Assembly (NCBI GenBank): GCA_013995675.1
Contig: VWRR01000001.1
Coordinates: 1 to 64,000 of the forward strand
Length of the DNA stretch: 64,000 bases
Source of the DNA: Cyanidiococcus yangmingshanensis
Lineage: Eukaryota; Rhodophyta; Bangiophyceae; Cyanidiales; Cyanidiaceae
Reading direction: 5' to 3'
Shown here: piece by piece, positions 1 through 12,394 of the stretch
Position numbering within the stretch: position 1 is the first letter of the stretch
How the letters are laid out: the number at the start of each line of letters is the position of its first letter
Made by a program: the position numbers and the translations under genes
The notes under the pieces: generated by a model
What the model was told of the DNA's origin: nothing
Databases searched by the model: none
Seen by the model: only the letters and a program-made list of their open reading frames with translations

Positions 1-3000
1 GCTGGCGCCGGCCGCGTTGCCCTCCATGCCTTTTGTTCCGGCGTTGCAGCGCGCCGCCGCCTCCATCGGGCGCGGGCGCCGCCGTCCGGCCCGATCTAGG
101 CTGCGCACATCACTCGATTCAAGGCGCCGCCTAGTATGCCTTGGGGCTGCTCTCGTTTCTAGTCGCTGCGACGAGGCATGGCACTTCAGCGGCGGGGCGT
201 TTTAGCCTTTTGCGCATACACTCTCCTATCTAGTGATGAACTTGTGAAACAATCATCGCTTCATAATCATTCCAATCAAGCCATGGTACTCAAGCGATAT
301 CAGCCATGGATCGCCACTGGCGAGTACTCTCTATCATACGAGCAGACAACAAACACACCGGCGCTTGGAGATCGAAAATCAATCTTTGGAGACACGGAGC
401 TGGAACAAACGGTCACCATCGGACACCATCGGTCACCATCGGTCACCATCGGTCACCATCGGTCGCCCGGCAATCTACGACAGCATAGGCCACTACCAGA
501 CTGGATCGACTGATCTCGACGGAGCTAGACACATCTGGACAGCACAGGCTACTACTGGACTGGACACGACCGGACTGGACACGACTGGCCGCGACAGATC
601 CGGCGGGCGGCGCGCATTTCCCGCCAACGCCTTTGCGCTGGTTTAGGCGCAGGTTTAGGCGCAGGCGCACGCACGCTTTTGCCTGACCGAAAATGGACAG
701 ACGCGGCGACGCCGCACGAGATCGCCAGCGAGCGCCAGCGAAGCCAGCGAACGCCAGCGTACGATTGAGCGATTGCATGCGAACGCCCGCACGCGCAATC
801 GATGCGCCGCCCCTAGCAGTGATGCGCCGCCGCTTCTGGCGGGACAGCGTCCACGAGACCGCTCACCGTCACAAGATCTACGGGACACCGCTCGGAGGCA
901 GCACTTGCTGCGCCACAGCGCCCTACGACAGAATCGCGGGATGGCACTCCAACCGAGGTGGGCCAGCGCCAGTGCCAACAAAAGCCCCTGCTATTTTTTC
1001 AATCCTAGATCCAAATAACCCTCCGATAAGAGATGATTCCAGTAATGGGTGTGGCCTTTACCAAGATCGATCAAAAAAATGAGGAAAACGCCAACAATCG
1101 CCATACTAGCATCATGCATCCCTGATCCAGATGACACACCTTTGACAGTCGATTCCATCGATGGTCGTGCCCGTCGCCATGGTCGATCGAAAAATCAAGA
1201 CAACACCATGAACGTTAGAGATGGTCCTATAATGACTTGACGTTATGGATCGACGAAACCATTCAGGAGTGGAAAACATCCACTCTGCTCGACACATCCA
1301 CTGTTCTGGATTGTAGGGACACCAGCCAAACTCAGCGGTTGCGACCAGACCCATGGACCGGCTGCTCTAGCATCGGATGCGCTTTTCTCTACGGGCGGAG
1401 CTGATTATCACTGCGCTAGTCCGTCCTGGGATTGAATTCCTGCCGCCAGTGGGACCTGATCATCAGGGTCCGGTCTCTCAAGTATCAACAACACTAAAAA
1501 AATTGCATGACATTCATGCAAAACAAGGGGAACAGAAAAAGAAGAAAAACTTGGAGAGTTATGTATCAAAACATCTTTAAGTGTCATGACCGCAACCAGC
1601 CCTGGAGTCGAGACTATCCCCATTCTCAATAGATGCTAGAGGCGCCTGGCGCATCTCGGCGCTCCTACCCACCGGCGACTGGTCTGAGCACTAAAAACCG
1701 CCAACGACAACCAACGACTCTAACGATAGCCGACAAGCAATCGCGTGGACCCAGAGCGCAAGATGAAGCCGAATCAACCCCTCGAAAAATCATGATAGGT
1801 ATGCGCTATCGACCAGCTGGCCCGAGGAAATTGCTGGCCGCGACTGCGCCGCCCTCGATCCATTGCCGGTGCGCGCTGGCACGGCCATCGACAGGGACGC
1901 TGCTCTCCTGGGGTGCACCCTTACTACGGACGATTTTCTGAATCTCGACAGAACGTACCAAACTTGCCTTCATGTAACCAGTAACCACCAAATAAACACT
2001 TAGGGAGCAAATACGTAAAAAAAGACCAGCAATGTACTGGAAAAAAATCTTATGAAAAATGACTCTATTCAGGCCCTGGCCTAGCCCACGATACCGGGCA
2101 GAGCTTTCAGAGCTTTCAGAGCGGGCAGAGCGGCGCATCGCTTCTGTGGGTGCACCCAATGACGAAAGACCTGGGTGGTCTTTGCAAGCACGCAGAGTCC
2201 AGCTGAGCGAGAGCCCCAAAGTCGTCAATGTTTTACGCAAAAGGACTCGTAAACAAAAAAGTGCTCTATTCAAGTCTTCGGGGACAGCAATACACGACAG
2301 AAACACCATGTCGAGGATTCGGGTATGGCACCGAGACGTGCCAGCCCCGTTCTTGATCGAGCGCGCAGCATCGAGTCTGGAGCAGCTGCGCGAGGCCATT
2401 CTGAAAGATCGTCTCTGCCTGGGTGTTTCAACCTACAACACGACAGTCACTAGGAGGATTCATAGGATGGTTGCTTCACCGCGACTCGGAATCTGTTACT
2501 CGATGTCAATTGCATGTACTGGTCATTTCGTTTCGTGCAGCACTTTGTTTCTGGACAGAGCTGTTTCCCAGCGCTTTCTTGCATTTAGGCTCGTTCCTAG
2601 TGCAGGGGTGCCTTCTACGCACGCTCCATTCGGCCAGAGGCCAGAAGCGCCGCTTTTCTGCACTTATAACGGGTTTCAATGTCTCTCAAGGAGTGAATGA
2701 GAGAATGAGAAGGAGAGAGATAGAGACTCAAACCAAACAAGTCGGTATGCTCGTATGCACAGCCCGGTCATCTTCTCAGAAAGCATATGGGGCTAAGAGC
2801 AATCTGACAAGGTGCAGAACATCGTTACCCCGATCGCTGATCAAGTAGAGACAGATGATTCGTCAAATACGTTTGCGACTCCCATTCGAGCCCACGCCAA
2901 TATGGGCAATGAGAGAGGTCGTAAACCGATGACGAGTCTGGTTCTATTCGTGGACCCCCTTCAATGATTTGTATTCATCGTTATCGGCTGCGCTTTATAG

Positions 3001-3330
3001 ATTCTGTCCATGACGCTCCAGCACAATCATACTTCGTTTGTCTCATTACGCGTTTGTTTTTCACAAAAGTATTTCACTAGTTTTCTCTTTTTCTCTTTTT
3101 TCCCGTCCAGTTGTGCTCATTCATCTCTCTCCGTGTTGTAATTCCTGTTGACAAGTTGTATCGACTAGAATTCTCGTTGCCCAGCAGTATTCATGTAGAT
3201 CCTCATGCTCATCATTTCCAGCTCGGTGCTCATCAGCCGTCTAGGCTCCGTGGCGGTTGTTCATCGAAACATGCTAGCGGTATCGACCACTCCACCAGTA
3301 GCCTTCGTTACGCTTTCGCTAAGCCCATGA
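1..3330. other. Gene-poor stretch, no supported coding gene
   Basis: No open frame here looks like a known protein, and the longer ones (for example 1806-2399 minus and 2059-2700 plus) overlap one another antisense with no domain. The stretch holds short repeats: a 10-bp array near 411, a doubled 15-bp unit near 550-580, a doubled GTTTAGGCGCAG near 642-665, and GA-rich DNA near 2690-2730. It could be a long intergenic region or a region near a chromosome end, but no telomere repeat is visible. Confidence 0.5.
411..460. repeat. 10-bp tandem repeat array
   Basis: Five head-to-tail copies of GGTCACCATC, the second with one change (GGACACCATC), followed by a partial sixth copy. The array is short and lies outside any supported gene. 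Confidence 0.9.
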
Positions 3331-4929
3331 TTAGCAGGCCGCAGCGATCATGCCCACTTTGATCCCATGGCTCATGCGATCGATGCTCGTCCACAACCCA
3401 TAAAGGTGTGCTGCGTATGGCATAATACCCTGGGTGTGATGGGCTCCCAGCAATGACGCCCAGCGACCACGAAGCGTATCGACGCGTGCTGGCCACAGCA
3501 CCGCATGCGACACCGCGTGCGAAGGATACGTGCCGTAGCAGCTCACCAGGAGTCCATCGACCACGAGGCGTCCCGTACGCGTCAGGGGAGCGTACAGACC
3601 ATGCAGGGTCTGGGTGCTCTCTATGGAGACGACACGGTCTAGCGAACACGACACGGCGTCATACAGAGCATCGTCAACGCGGACGCGCTCCGCATAGACA
3701 GCCTCAAAGGCGCTCCCCAGGTCGGTACCCGGACGATGCTGGTACCAATTCTCATTCATGTACCGATCTTTCTGCTGTTGCTGTTGCTGTTGAAGACGAT
3801 ATACCAGATGGTGTCTGGTGAGACGCAGCCGCTTGCCCGAGGCGGTCGCAATGACCAGCACCTCACCAACAGCGCTAGGCTCATAGTGCAGCCAGCTCAG
3901 GACCGTGTCTGGGACGAGACGGCCATGCTGGTCGGCGCCCATCACCTTCATGCCGGGACGTATCCCACTCATGGGGACGACGTGGTTCTCGTCGTCGATG
4001 AGCACGGATGCATCAGCAGGGAAGCACACTGCACTGCCGCTTGGAAAAGTTGGTTCTGGTGAAGGTGTGGCGATTGGGCCACTGGCACCAGGTGGCAAAT
4101 ATGCAGTGCCATTGCTGAGGGCCGTCTTGCTTGTGGAAGCAGCCTGAGACAAGGTTGCCGAGTTGCACGTGCTGGATGACTGACATCCGAGATATATCAT
4201 GTATGTAGCCAGAGAATCTCCAGAAGCTCGAAAAGCTGGAAGCCTCAGCAGCTCTTCACCACTCTCCTCAGTGCTGTAGAGACGATCAATTTCAGCAATA
4301 GGTATCGGTGTTGGCGTAGCCGTAGGTGTCGGTGTTGCTGTTGCTGTTGCTGTTGCTGTTGGCGTCGGTGTCGGTGTTGGCGTACCCGTAGGAGTCGGTG
4401 GAGGTGTCGGTGTTGGGAAAATAGAATCGCAATTGCTCCTAACAGTCACTGTTATATTTGGGTTTGCGAGCGTAGTATTGAGATAGCTCTTGATATTGTA
4501 CTGGAGAAGATAACATACTGTTCGATTCGAAACCAAGTACGTCTCCCCAATAAGTATTGGTGTCGCTGTCGGTGAAGGCGTTCCAGTTACCGTTGTTGTA
4601 GAAGTAGCCGTAGCCGTAGCCGTCGCTGTCGGTGTAGCCGTTGCTGTTGGCGTTGGTGTAACGGTTGGCGTCGGTGTAGCCGTAGCTGTAGGTGTAGGTG
4701 TCGCTGTTGGCGTCGGTGTAGCCGTAGCTGTAGGTGTAGGTGTCGCTGTTGGCGTAGGTGTTGGCGTTGCCGTAGGTGTTGCTGTTGGTGTCGGTGTCGG
4801 TGTAGGCGTAGCCGTAGGTGTCGGTGTTGCTGTAGGTGTAGGTGTAGGTGTAGCACGAACCTTTGGCACCGCTAGAACAAGTATAAGAAAGGTGCAAAAC
4901 AATGAGAACGCCTTTTTTGAAACCCCCAT
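3331..4929 (-). CDS. Secreted Thr/Pro-repeat protein with hedgehog-type Hint (Hog) domain
   Basis: A 532-residue protein starting at the ATG at 4929. Residues 1-26 form a signal peptide. Residues 27-124 and 172-208 are Thr-Pro/Ala-Thr repeats of the mucin or cell-wall type, with a short Cys-bearing segment between. A Hint domain begins at Cys302 (CFPADA) and includes Thr371/His374 (TRHHLVY) and the closing block GLYAPLT...VSCY near 445-465. This matches hedgehog C-terminal autoprocessing domains in order and spacing. The last 67 residues resemble the hedgehog sterol-recognition tail (a QGI..YA..LY stretch). By family knowledge, Cys302 would drive an N-to-S acyl shift and cleave the secreted N-terminal part. 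The position equal to Drosophila Hh Asp303 (D46 of Hint) reads His348, so the sterol step may differ. No hedgehog signalling domain is present. A glutamine run (380-386) is encoded by CTG/TTG-type repeats. Confidence 0.88.
   Translation of the reverse strand: MGVSKKAFSLFCTFLILVLAVPKVRATPTPTPTATPTPTATPTPTPTPTATPTATPTPTPTATPTPTATATPTPTATPTPTATATPTPTVTPTPTATATPTATATATATSTTTVTGTPSPTATPILIGETYLVSNRTVCYLLQYNIKSYLNTTLANPNITVTVRSNCDSIFPTPTPPPTPTGTPTPTPTPTATATATATPTPTATPTPIPIAEIDRLYSTEESGEELLRLPAFRASGDSLATYMIYLGCQSSSTCNSATLSQAASTSKTALSNGTAYLPPGASGPIATPSPEPTFPSGSAVCFPADASVLIDDENHVVPMSGIRPGMKVMGADQHGRLVPDTVLSWLHYEPSAVGEVLVIATASGKRLRLTRHHLVYRLQQQQQQQKDRYMNENWYQHRPGTDLGSAFEAVYAERVRVDDALYDAVSCSLDRVVSIESTQTLHGLYAPLTRTGRLVVDGLLVSCYGTYPSHAVSHAVLWPARVDTLRGRWASLLGAHHTQGIMPYAAHLYGLWTSIDRMSHGIKVGMIAAAC
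4385..4860 (-). repeat. Hexanucleotide-type coding repeat in the Hog gene
   Basis: Long runs of related hexamers (GGTGTN and GTAGCC/GTCGCT-type units on the plus strand) encode the Thr-Pro/Ala-Thr repeats. The upper part stays open in all three minus-strand frames, giving Tyr/Thr/Asp-rich and His/Leu/Gln-rich alternatives. Such repeats are expected to vary in length between strains. Confidence 0.75.
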
Positions 4930-7900
4930 CTTTGTTGAGATTTTCAGAAATCTTTTTTCTTTTTAGAGTTTCTTAAACGTATTGTGAATCAGCAAGGTTT
5001 TGGATCCGTTCTGATAAACTACACAAGGGGAACCACAGAGCACCACCTCGGAACAACAACAACCACAAACGAAAGAATGTTAATCAGACATCGCCACGTC
5101 ATTTCGTGCCGCCGCCGCTTAAAATCTCGGAACCTACCCCAATATGTACAATATAGTCCTCGACGACGCGGGAGCTCAACGGAATCACAGAACTTCGACA
5201 TCCCCGTCGTTACATGTCACGTTTCACATCTGGTGGCAACTTGCTCGCCGCTGGCTTGATGAGACCGATATCAAGCTGGGCCGGTTTGCCGCGTATCTAG
5301 AAGATGGTCATACGCTTGTGCGACTCTTGACGACCTATATTCAGGCCACACAGCTGGCCCTGAAGTCGAAGCTGTGTCTCGCAGCAACATGACAATATGT
5401 TAGAGTTTTGCTCGTTCGCGTTACAGTTCTTCTAGAGGCCTTTGTCGAAGAGAGCGGTCTTTCGTTGATCACGAGGCGTGCATCCAGAAAGCTCTATGGT
5501 TTCTTGGCCTTAGTGGTTTCAGTTGTCGACCTAGAAAATCTACTATTTTTCAACGATGCCCTGTGCGGACGAGAATTACAGAGTGCTCTTCTGCCTAGGA
5601 CATCCCGATGTGCTTTCTGTTCCTGCAAAATCATGTTGTAAGACACTTGGCTTGTACCAGTATGCGACTTCGATATTGCTCACGCATCGTGCAAGTCGTT
5701 TCTAGGTACAGGTTCAGAGCTTGGAAACGAAGGAAAGCACAAATATATTCCATAGAACATGCTGTAACACTCACCAGGAACTTGTTCGCTAGAGAGGCGT
5801 TATAAAAGCGCCTGCAGGAAAGCCTTGGTGTGGTTCGCGACGCTCTATTGCTGACACCAGATCAGGATACCGTTTGACCTTGTCGCAGATCTACAAGGGT
5901 GGATCACTCGAATATCCCACGAAATCGATTCGAACCAGAACCATGACTAAGACTGGAGTGTTATCTGATCGATCATAGAGTGGGCACGACGGCGCGATCA
6001 GTGACCTGCACCGGAACCGCAACGGAATCATTTGCGGCATCCATGCACAGGAGGACTCTCTCTGGATCGCGTGCGCCAATAATCAAGCGCCACATGCACT
6101 GCCCAACACTCGTGTTCGCCGACCCTTTCGACCAGTCTCTCAGTTGTCTTCCGATCTCATCAAGATACGGAACTTGTTGGTGAGCTCGTGCGTTGAGCCT
6201 CCATTCCTGCATTCACTGTATGGCTCCTCATCATGGGACTTTGTTTTCGAGGGTCGAACAAACTGGTGAGTCTGATCCCTATTTTCTCAGAGCCTGATCA
6301 TGCTCACAGGATTGCAGGTACGGCCATGAGGCCTGCGCTGCTGCTGCACTGCTGCATCCTGTGCCCGCCGCGGATCCTCATGGAAAGTTTCAGTTCGATG
6401 AAGGCGGAGCCCGCCGGTCGTCCTCCAGGATTCAAAGGCGCTTTCATACGGATGGCCGACCGGCCAGAGCAGAACCGAAGATCACATGACCCACCGATGC
6501 CTAATCATCCGTTTTTCTGCAAAACAGAACTGACTAAATATCGCTCTCTAGTTTACAGTCACGGCATGTGTACCGAAATCCACATAGTTTTCAATCTCTT
6601 GTGGTCAGCATAACAGAGCAGCCCATATACAAATCTTCAAGGCGTCTCCCAAGCAGGCACGACACTCCTCGGCATCCAGTCGGCGCCTCTTGCTTTCAGT
6701 GCCGTCCAGCGCATACCGGCAATCGCGAGCGGCAAATCCATCGGGCTCATCGAAAAAAATGCTTTATGCGCCAGTTCGAGTCGTCATTCCGGCATCGAAA
6801 CAGCATCAAAATCATCATAAAGCCATGCTCATAGACCCTCTCGCAGCGAGGCGCCGGGCCATTTCATTTCCGTATTTCAATGCCCTCCATTCAATCCGAC
6901 AAGTAGGCGTTCGAAAAGTCAGCGCCCTGCTTCTCGCCAGGTCCGTTCGAGAAAAAAAAGCATTGCCCCCAGAGCCAAGCTATGGATTCGTATCGCGCGC
7001 CGACCCGGCTTCGTCTCAACTCCAATAGTCTAGTCTTGTTGCGTTCAGAGAGAGACCCGCCTCGCAGAATGACATCACGAAATCCTGTTTCACACACTCC
7101 AGGCCGGCGAGGACTCTCACGAACGGTTGACGAGGGGCGTCCGACTCACAAAACAAAATTTCTCTCACCAAGAAAAAGAAGCAGCTTCGGATGCAAGCAT
7201 GCAAGCGCCCAGAGATAGGAACACGCACAAGGATTACGCGGAAACGGAACGCCGTTGCACTGTGTAGACGCGTTCGCCGACCGGTTGTAATCAGATGCAC
7301 ACAGAGCGCATCCGAATGCTCCCAGGTTGTTCTACCCGCAACAAGTATTCACCCGAACCAAAGAAAAACAGTTTTTGCCTCAAGGTATTGTGCTTTGGAT
7401 TCACGGAATTCAGACTTTGAAGAAGCCGATAATATAGCGCGAGCGCTTCGCGTCACGTCTCTGCACAGAGATCGAATTCGCTCCTCATTCTCTGCGACGG
7501 TGAAAAAGTGTGCTTGTTCCACTCCAGAAGTTCTCTCAGACAAACAGCTGCCAGCGATGCTGCTACATTCTTCGGTACATGCTTTGTGAGCATCGCTGTA
7601 CAAACACCAACGGCGGGATGGAATCGCCCCAACAAGATGCAGTTTGATACCCCAACTCCTGCCATGGTCGTACGTCAACTCCGGTCTTGTGGTGCTATGC
7701 TCTCGAGAGTGCCAGCAACATCTATTGGGCTGCTGTCGGTAAGCCTGGGATCGCTACGGTTTTGAGGTCTTCGAACACTGATAGAGGAAAAAGGAAACGG
7801 GCCGGTCAACCAGAAACGGTGCGCAAGTCAAAAAATGAGGCCTGGTGCGTCATAACAATTCCGATCTTTCCAGGAATGTTGCTCTTAAAAGAATCAGCCA

Positions 7901-8612
7901 CGCTTCAAAGAGAAGCAAGCCAGAAACACCAAGGAAAGACAGCAAAAACAGCGCAGCAAGACAATTCCAGAAAACCCAGCACGCTGTACTCGCTCTCAAC
8001 CGATCCAGTATCAAAGGTCTAGACCTGACCTTGCGCCAACAAACCTCCTCTGGCTGCATCAGGTGTCACCAAAGCGTAGAGCAGACTCAGCTCGCCTCTT
8101 TCAAAGACTCACGTCCGACTCTCTACCGCTTTGGAGCCGTTTCCAGACCCCTGAAACAGTCGACCAAAGTGACGCATAAGGTACCCCACGTTGTCTGTCT
8201 GCTCATTCGCCCAGGAGAGCTCTGTCTCCATTACAAAAGCAAACGTGCTACGCACAGGCAGTGCAGACACGTTCTCGGTGGCCTCCTCGCGCCCAAAACG
8301 TGGTCGCGCTTGTAGCGCGGACGCTTCGGACCTATCGGCTTGTACAAGCCAGCCCGGTTGAGGCTCCAGGCCGCACGTCGCTTTTGTTCCAGCAACGTCT
8401 CAGGCTCCAGGTTGATAAATCCGGAAACTGAACCGGAAACCCAGATAGCTCGAACTCAGTAGCACCGAGGTCCTCGCCCACTCGAAACGCTCTCCGATGA
8501 GCGCTAAGGGTTTTCGCGGTAAGTTGTATCTGTACTAGGCGTTGTACATTTTTTCGGCGCCCTCCGTAGCAGTAGAAAGGTGTGCCCGAGACCCTGTTTC
8601 GAGTGCAAAAAC
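4930..8612. other. Long stretch with no supported gene
   Basis: About 3.7 kb with only short, mutually overlapping open frames on both strands. None shows a domain, signal peptide plus body, or a family motif. It would contain the promoters of the Hog gene and of the GT25-like gene. I see no RNA gene by eye. Confidence 0.45.
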
Positions 8613-9580
8613 ATGAGAAATCGGAAACGGGGGAAGTTGATTCTTTTCTGGAACGTTCTTATCGTAACAGTCGGCATAGTTCTCACAGTCGGGTACTATA
8701 GGTCGCTCCAAACCTTGGCTCCGGTGCGGGAGGCGTCCCTAACAGGGCTTGCGACCCCGCTGCACCTGTGGCCAAAGGGTCCCTCCCTTCAACGACATCT
8801 TTACCGGCTGTTGTCACTTGACCAGCCGGGAATCTGTGTCTTCGTCGTGGGGCTCGAAGACAAGCCACGCAGTGATGGACTTGCAGTTCTCCTGGGCCAG
8901 CCAAAACCTGGCCCTGGCAACCTCAAACGAGTTCGTGCGCTACGACCATCACAGCTAGCCGAGGTTATCCAGGCCGCAACGAGTCGACCAGACGGGATCG
9001 AAACGATTCCTGGAACCAAGACCAGACTCCATGCCTCTTCTAGCGCGCTGGTGAATAACTTAAGCGCGTCGCTCATGGTAAGTTTCTCGCACCTGCTTGC
9101 GCTTCACACGGCGCTCCGCGATAATTGTTCGTCTGTGCTGGTTATCGAAGACGACACGTCTCTGGACCTCATGCCATACTGGGAAGACACAATTTCTGGA
9201 CTGGTTCTGAATACCTCCAAAACCCCATCGATTCGATGATGCTCGAACTGAAGGTAGCGGCATATGATGATGTAGGAACCTCTGGGGAACTCGGATTGGA
9301 GCGGCTTTTCTCCGATTGTAGTCGTCGCACCGCAGTTCCGTACAAACCGCTGGTCAGCTGGGGAACCGGCGCCTACCTGGCGAACGCGAAAGGAATTCGA
9401 CGAGTCATCGAGCCGTTCAAGTATGCTCAGAACCCAGACTGTTTGGATCTTGACAAGTTTATTCAACAGAGTCCCCTAGCGGATCTTGGTCTAATATATA
9501 CGATAGAAAACACACGAACGCTCTGGCCTCCGTATTCTGGAGGACATGAGCGCGAGAAGCGCCACCCGAGAAGACGATGA
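8613..9580 (+). CDS. GT25-like type II membrane glycosyltransferase (one frame change)
   Basis: From the ATG at 8613 the protein begins with a basic tail and one membrane anchor (about residues 9-29), as in Golgi type II glycosyltransferases. A core block follows: HLLALHTAL, then VLVIEDD (the acidic metal/nucleotide-sugar motif) and MPYW. After a frame change at an AAAACCCC run (9219-9226) the frame continues with a predicted strand and then WGTGAYL, the second hallmark of the GT25/LPS-glycosyltransferase fold (procollagen galactosyltransferase relatives). A GTG in frame lies 11 codons upstream. The homopolymer at the break suggests an assembly indel, although a true pseudogene cannot be excluded. 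Donor and acceptor are unknown. Confidence 0.6.
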
Positions 9581-10832
9581 AGCCTTGGGTCTTTTCAAAA
9601 GAGTTCATATCTCGTCCGGGTACGCTGCCATATGGGCGAATATCATGAGAGCGAGCCTCTGCCATCGCGTTATCTGATATAGTTTTTTTGCAACCATTGC
9701 CTCAGTTCTCCTCAACGACCGCCATAACGAAAGTTGGAGCAGGGATGCTACCAGTTGTCTATCACACAAGATTCGCTACCTCGGGTAAATTCACAGACCT
9801 GATGATCCGCTCCATTTGGAATTTGGGTAGACGCCATCCCAAGAGCAAAATCAAAAAATGCATGGCCAGTCAGCGCTGACTGCACTCCTATCGTCTGCTG
9901 GTGCCTATCAGAGCTGGTCAGACTTTTCAGGACCTATGGATCCCGATCCATAGGGAGCCAGCCGTGAGCACTGATTCGATTTCTCAAGGTTGTCGTCTGC
10001 GCGGTGAACACGTTGAAACCTCGCTCGTTGCAGTGGCTCAAAGGATGGCACTCACTTACGTATGATAACGCAAGCCGCACACTCGACATGCTCGAGCCTG
10101 TGACTAGCGAGACGCCAGGAATGCAGCTCTCCTCTATGAAAGACGCTCCCGATAAAAATACGCGCTGAGCGTCTTTTAGATCGTACCGAAAAGCGCCCCA
10201 GCTGGATACAATATAAAAATGCCTGGGCTGCGACCTCTGCCTGAAACCTTCATCAGAACGAGGAACTGCATGATCAACACATCCTGAAAAGATATCACCC
10301 TGGGTACAGCAGCGCTCAAGAGACAACCGAGAATTCTATAGCAACAGCCGAGCGGACTCAAGGACCATCATCCGACTCTGTTATTCTTTTTGAAGATAAA
10401 CGATTTTGTTTCCAGAAACGAATCCTCTTCTAATGTATCGAGTATGCGGCCCTTGCAGTTGATCGATGCTTGCGAAAATGCCTCAGCACGAGAAGCACTA
10501 GGCTTCTGTCTTGTCCTCCATGAAGGCCTCTTCGTGGAGCTGGGGTGGCCGCCGCCACCACCACCACCATCGCTTGGCCGCACGCTCTTACAATAAAGGG
10601 TTATGCCGAGTCCGGCAACTCGCGTTTCCGTTTCGAACCTGCTCGCGTTGGGTCAACGGCGTACAAGCAGAAGTTTCGACGTCTAGGGAAACCTTTTTCA
10701 ATTAGTAGGTGTCGCAGTGTGCTGCCTGTCTAAGCACTGGCTTGCACAGCGACGTTTTTCTGGTAGTCGAGTGCGCGGCACCGCCACTCAGTGCACCTCT
10801 CTCTCTCCGAGACTACATAAGCGACTTTGCAA
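9581..10832. other. Intergenic, no supported gene
   Basis: Short open frames exist on both strands (the largest 9934-10326 minus), but none resembles a known protein. The stretch should include the PEX4 promoter. A CCACCACCACCACC run lies near 10554-10568. Confidence 0.45.
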
Positions 10833-11291
10833 ATGATTTTACAGAAACGGCTCCTCACAGAACTAAGGGAGCTTCGAGAGGACCCCGAGATATTCTCGCT
10901 CGAACCAGAGGATGGTAACCTACTGCGCCTGCGGGGATACCTCCAAGGACCAAAGGCCAGTCCCTACGAGGGAGGACGACTCGCACTCGAACTCGTCTTG
11001 TCACCGTCGTACCCGTTGGTGCCACCGAGCGTGCGTTTCCGGACGCCAGTCTTTCACCCGAACGTTAACTTCCGCACTGGGGAAATCTGCTTGGATATTC
11101 TGCAGTCAGCGTGGTCACCTGCTTGGAGCCTCGCGTCGTGTCTGCGGGCCATCCAGCTGCTGCTGACCGAACCTGAACCCTCCTCTCCGCTGAACTGTGA
11201 TGCGGGAAACCTCCTGCGCTGCGGTGACAAACGAGGTTTCTGGTCCATGGCCCGAATGTATACGCAGCTGCACGCGATGGGTAGAGAATAG
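10833..11291 (+). CDS. PEX4: Peroxisomal ubiquitin-conjugating enzyme E2 (PEX4)
   Basis: A 152-residue single-domain E2. It has the HPN motif (75-77), the active-site Cys87 in the block GEICLDIL, and the signature AWSPAWSL...CRAIQLLL...PEPSSPLNCDAGNLLR...RGF.SMARMYT. That block follows plant PEX4/UBC22-type proteins more closely than other E2 families. In the family, PEX4 mono-ubiquitinates the import receptor PEX5 so that it can be recycled from the peroxisome membrane. The start was chosen at the first ATG (10833), which matches the family's short N-terminus; an in-frame TTG two codons upstream is unlikely to be used. The gene is intact and intronless. Confidence 0.9.
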   Translation: MILQKRLLTELRELREDPEIFSLEPEDGNLLRLRGYLQGPKASPYEGGRLALELVLSPSYPLVPPSVRFRTPVFHPNVNFRTGEICLDILQSAWSPAWSLASCLRAIQLLLTEPEPSSPLNCDAGNLLRCGDKRGFWSMARMYTQLHAMGRE

Positions 11292-12394
11292 AAGATGATC
11301 TTGATGCACTCGGTGGACCCGGATCTGCCTATTCAAGCCCGATACAGAACATTCCCAGGAGTGCTGTAGTCTCGAGCTCCGTGTACGGCGAATGCGAACA
11401 AGGTCAGAGCACGCGAGCCATACGAAGGAAGCACACGGACATGGTCGCTCTTGATGGTACGCTCTGAAATCAGTAACCGAGAAAGGCGTGCAACGCTCAG
11501 AAGGTACACGTTTTTGGGATATTATGCGCTCGCTAAAGACGTCTCGGGGGCTTTTTCTGAAGCAGAATCTCTGCTCATTTAGGGTTTGGGGGCGACCAAC
11601 TTGACACTTGCGTAATTTGGTTCGTGCTTCGGGTGTCGGAACGATGCACAAGTTTCAGGTTAGCACCCTGATGCACATGCTGACTTGGGACAAAAAATTC
11701 TCTCTCCAGTGTCAAAACAGCCTTGGATAATCACGGGAACATGTTTTCGTGTTCATCAAATGCTAAATCGGCGCTCTCGGCATGCATTTAGCGCTTTTTT
11801 CGGCCTCGTCAGTTGGCATTCGATCCCATTCGCAATGGCAATGATTGTTAAAAACTGCGAACACCAATAAGAACCATATCCTTCAATTCGAAGACCCCGA
11901 CGATCAGTGCTCTGTCGGCATCAGAAACAGGGTGCACTCATTCAAACGACGCTAGAGACAACAACCAGTCCAAAAGGCCATATCCAGGCATGCGATGTGG
12001 CTCATTCAAAGGGTCGCATCGTAGCCATTAAGAAATGACTTCCCTCCGCTGATGCATCGCGCTTCGCCCTAGTCCTCACTATTAGGGCAGTCCATGCCAC
12101 CTCATGTCCGTATGCGGCGTTTGTCAGGCATGGTTCGTGCTCAGCCACGTTATCAAAACAATTTTTCTGCAGCCGAAATAGAGCGAAGCTTTCCCACGGC
12201 AGTACAGTTCCTATTCCATAAGCACACCAATTGTGAGTGCACAATAGACAGGATGAATGATGAGTAATCAGCACTCTACCGCCTTGGAGCGCGATTCTCT
12301 GGCAACTTGAGCCAAGCCAGCTGCTTCTGACTCGAAGCAGACGACAATGACCGCAATTACTGTCGATTCCACTTTCCGATGTCCCCGCAATTCT
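11292..12394. other. Intergenic between PEX4 and GMPPA 3' ends
   Basis: The two flanking genes converge on this stretch. The open frames here (for example 11115-11651 minus, which is partly antisense to PEX4) carry no recognisable domain. Confidence 0.5.

Noticed and set aside
4020-4030. Reading the Hint domain as an intein
   Set aside because: There is no C-terminal His-Asn junction or downstream extein, and the tail matches the hedgehog sterol-recognition region.
9200-9240. Introns as a general explanation for the frame changes
   Set aside because: At most breaks the conserved protein continues without extra bases, leaving no room for an intron with GT-AG ends.
10827-10832. Upstream TTG as PEX4 start
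   Set aside because: The ATG at 10833 gives the normal family length; nuclear genes rarely start at TTG.
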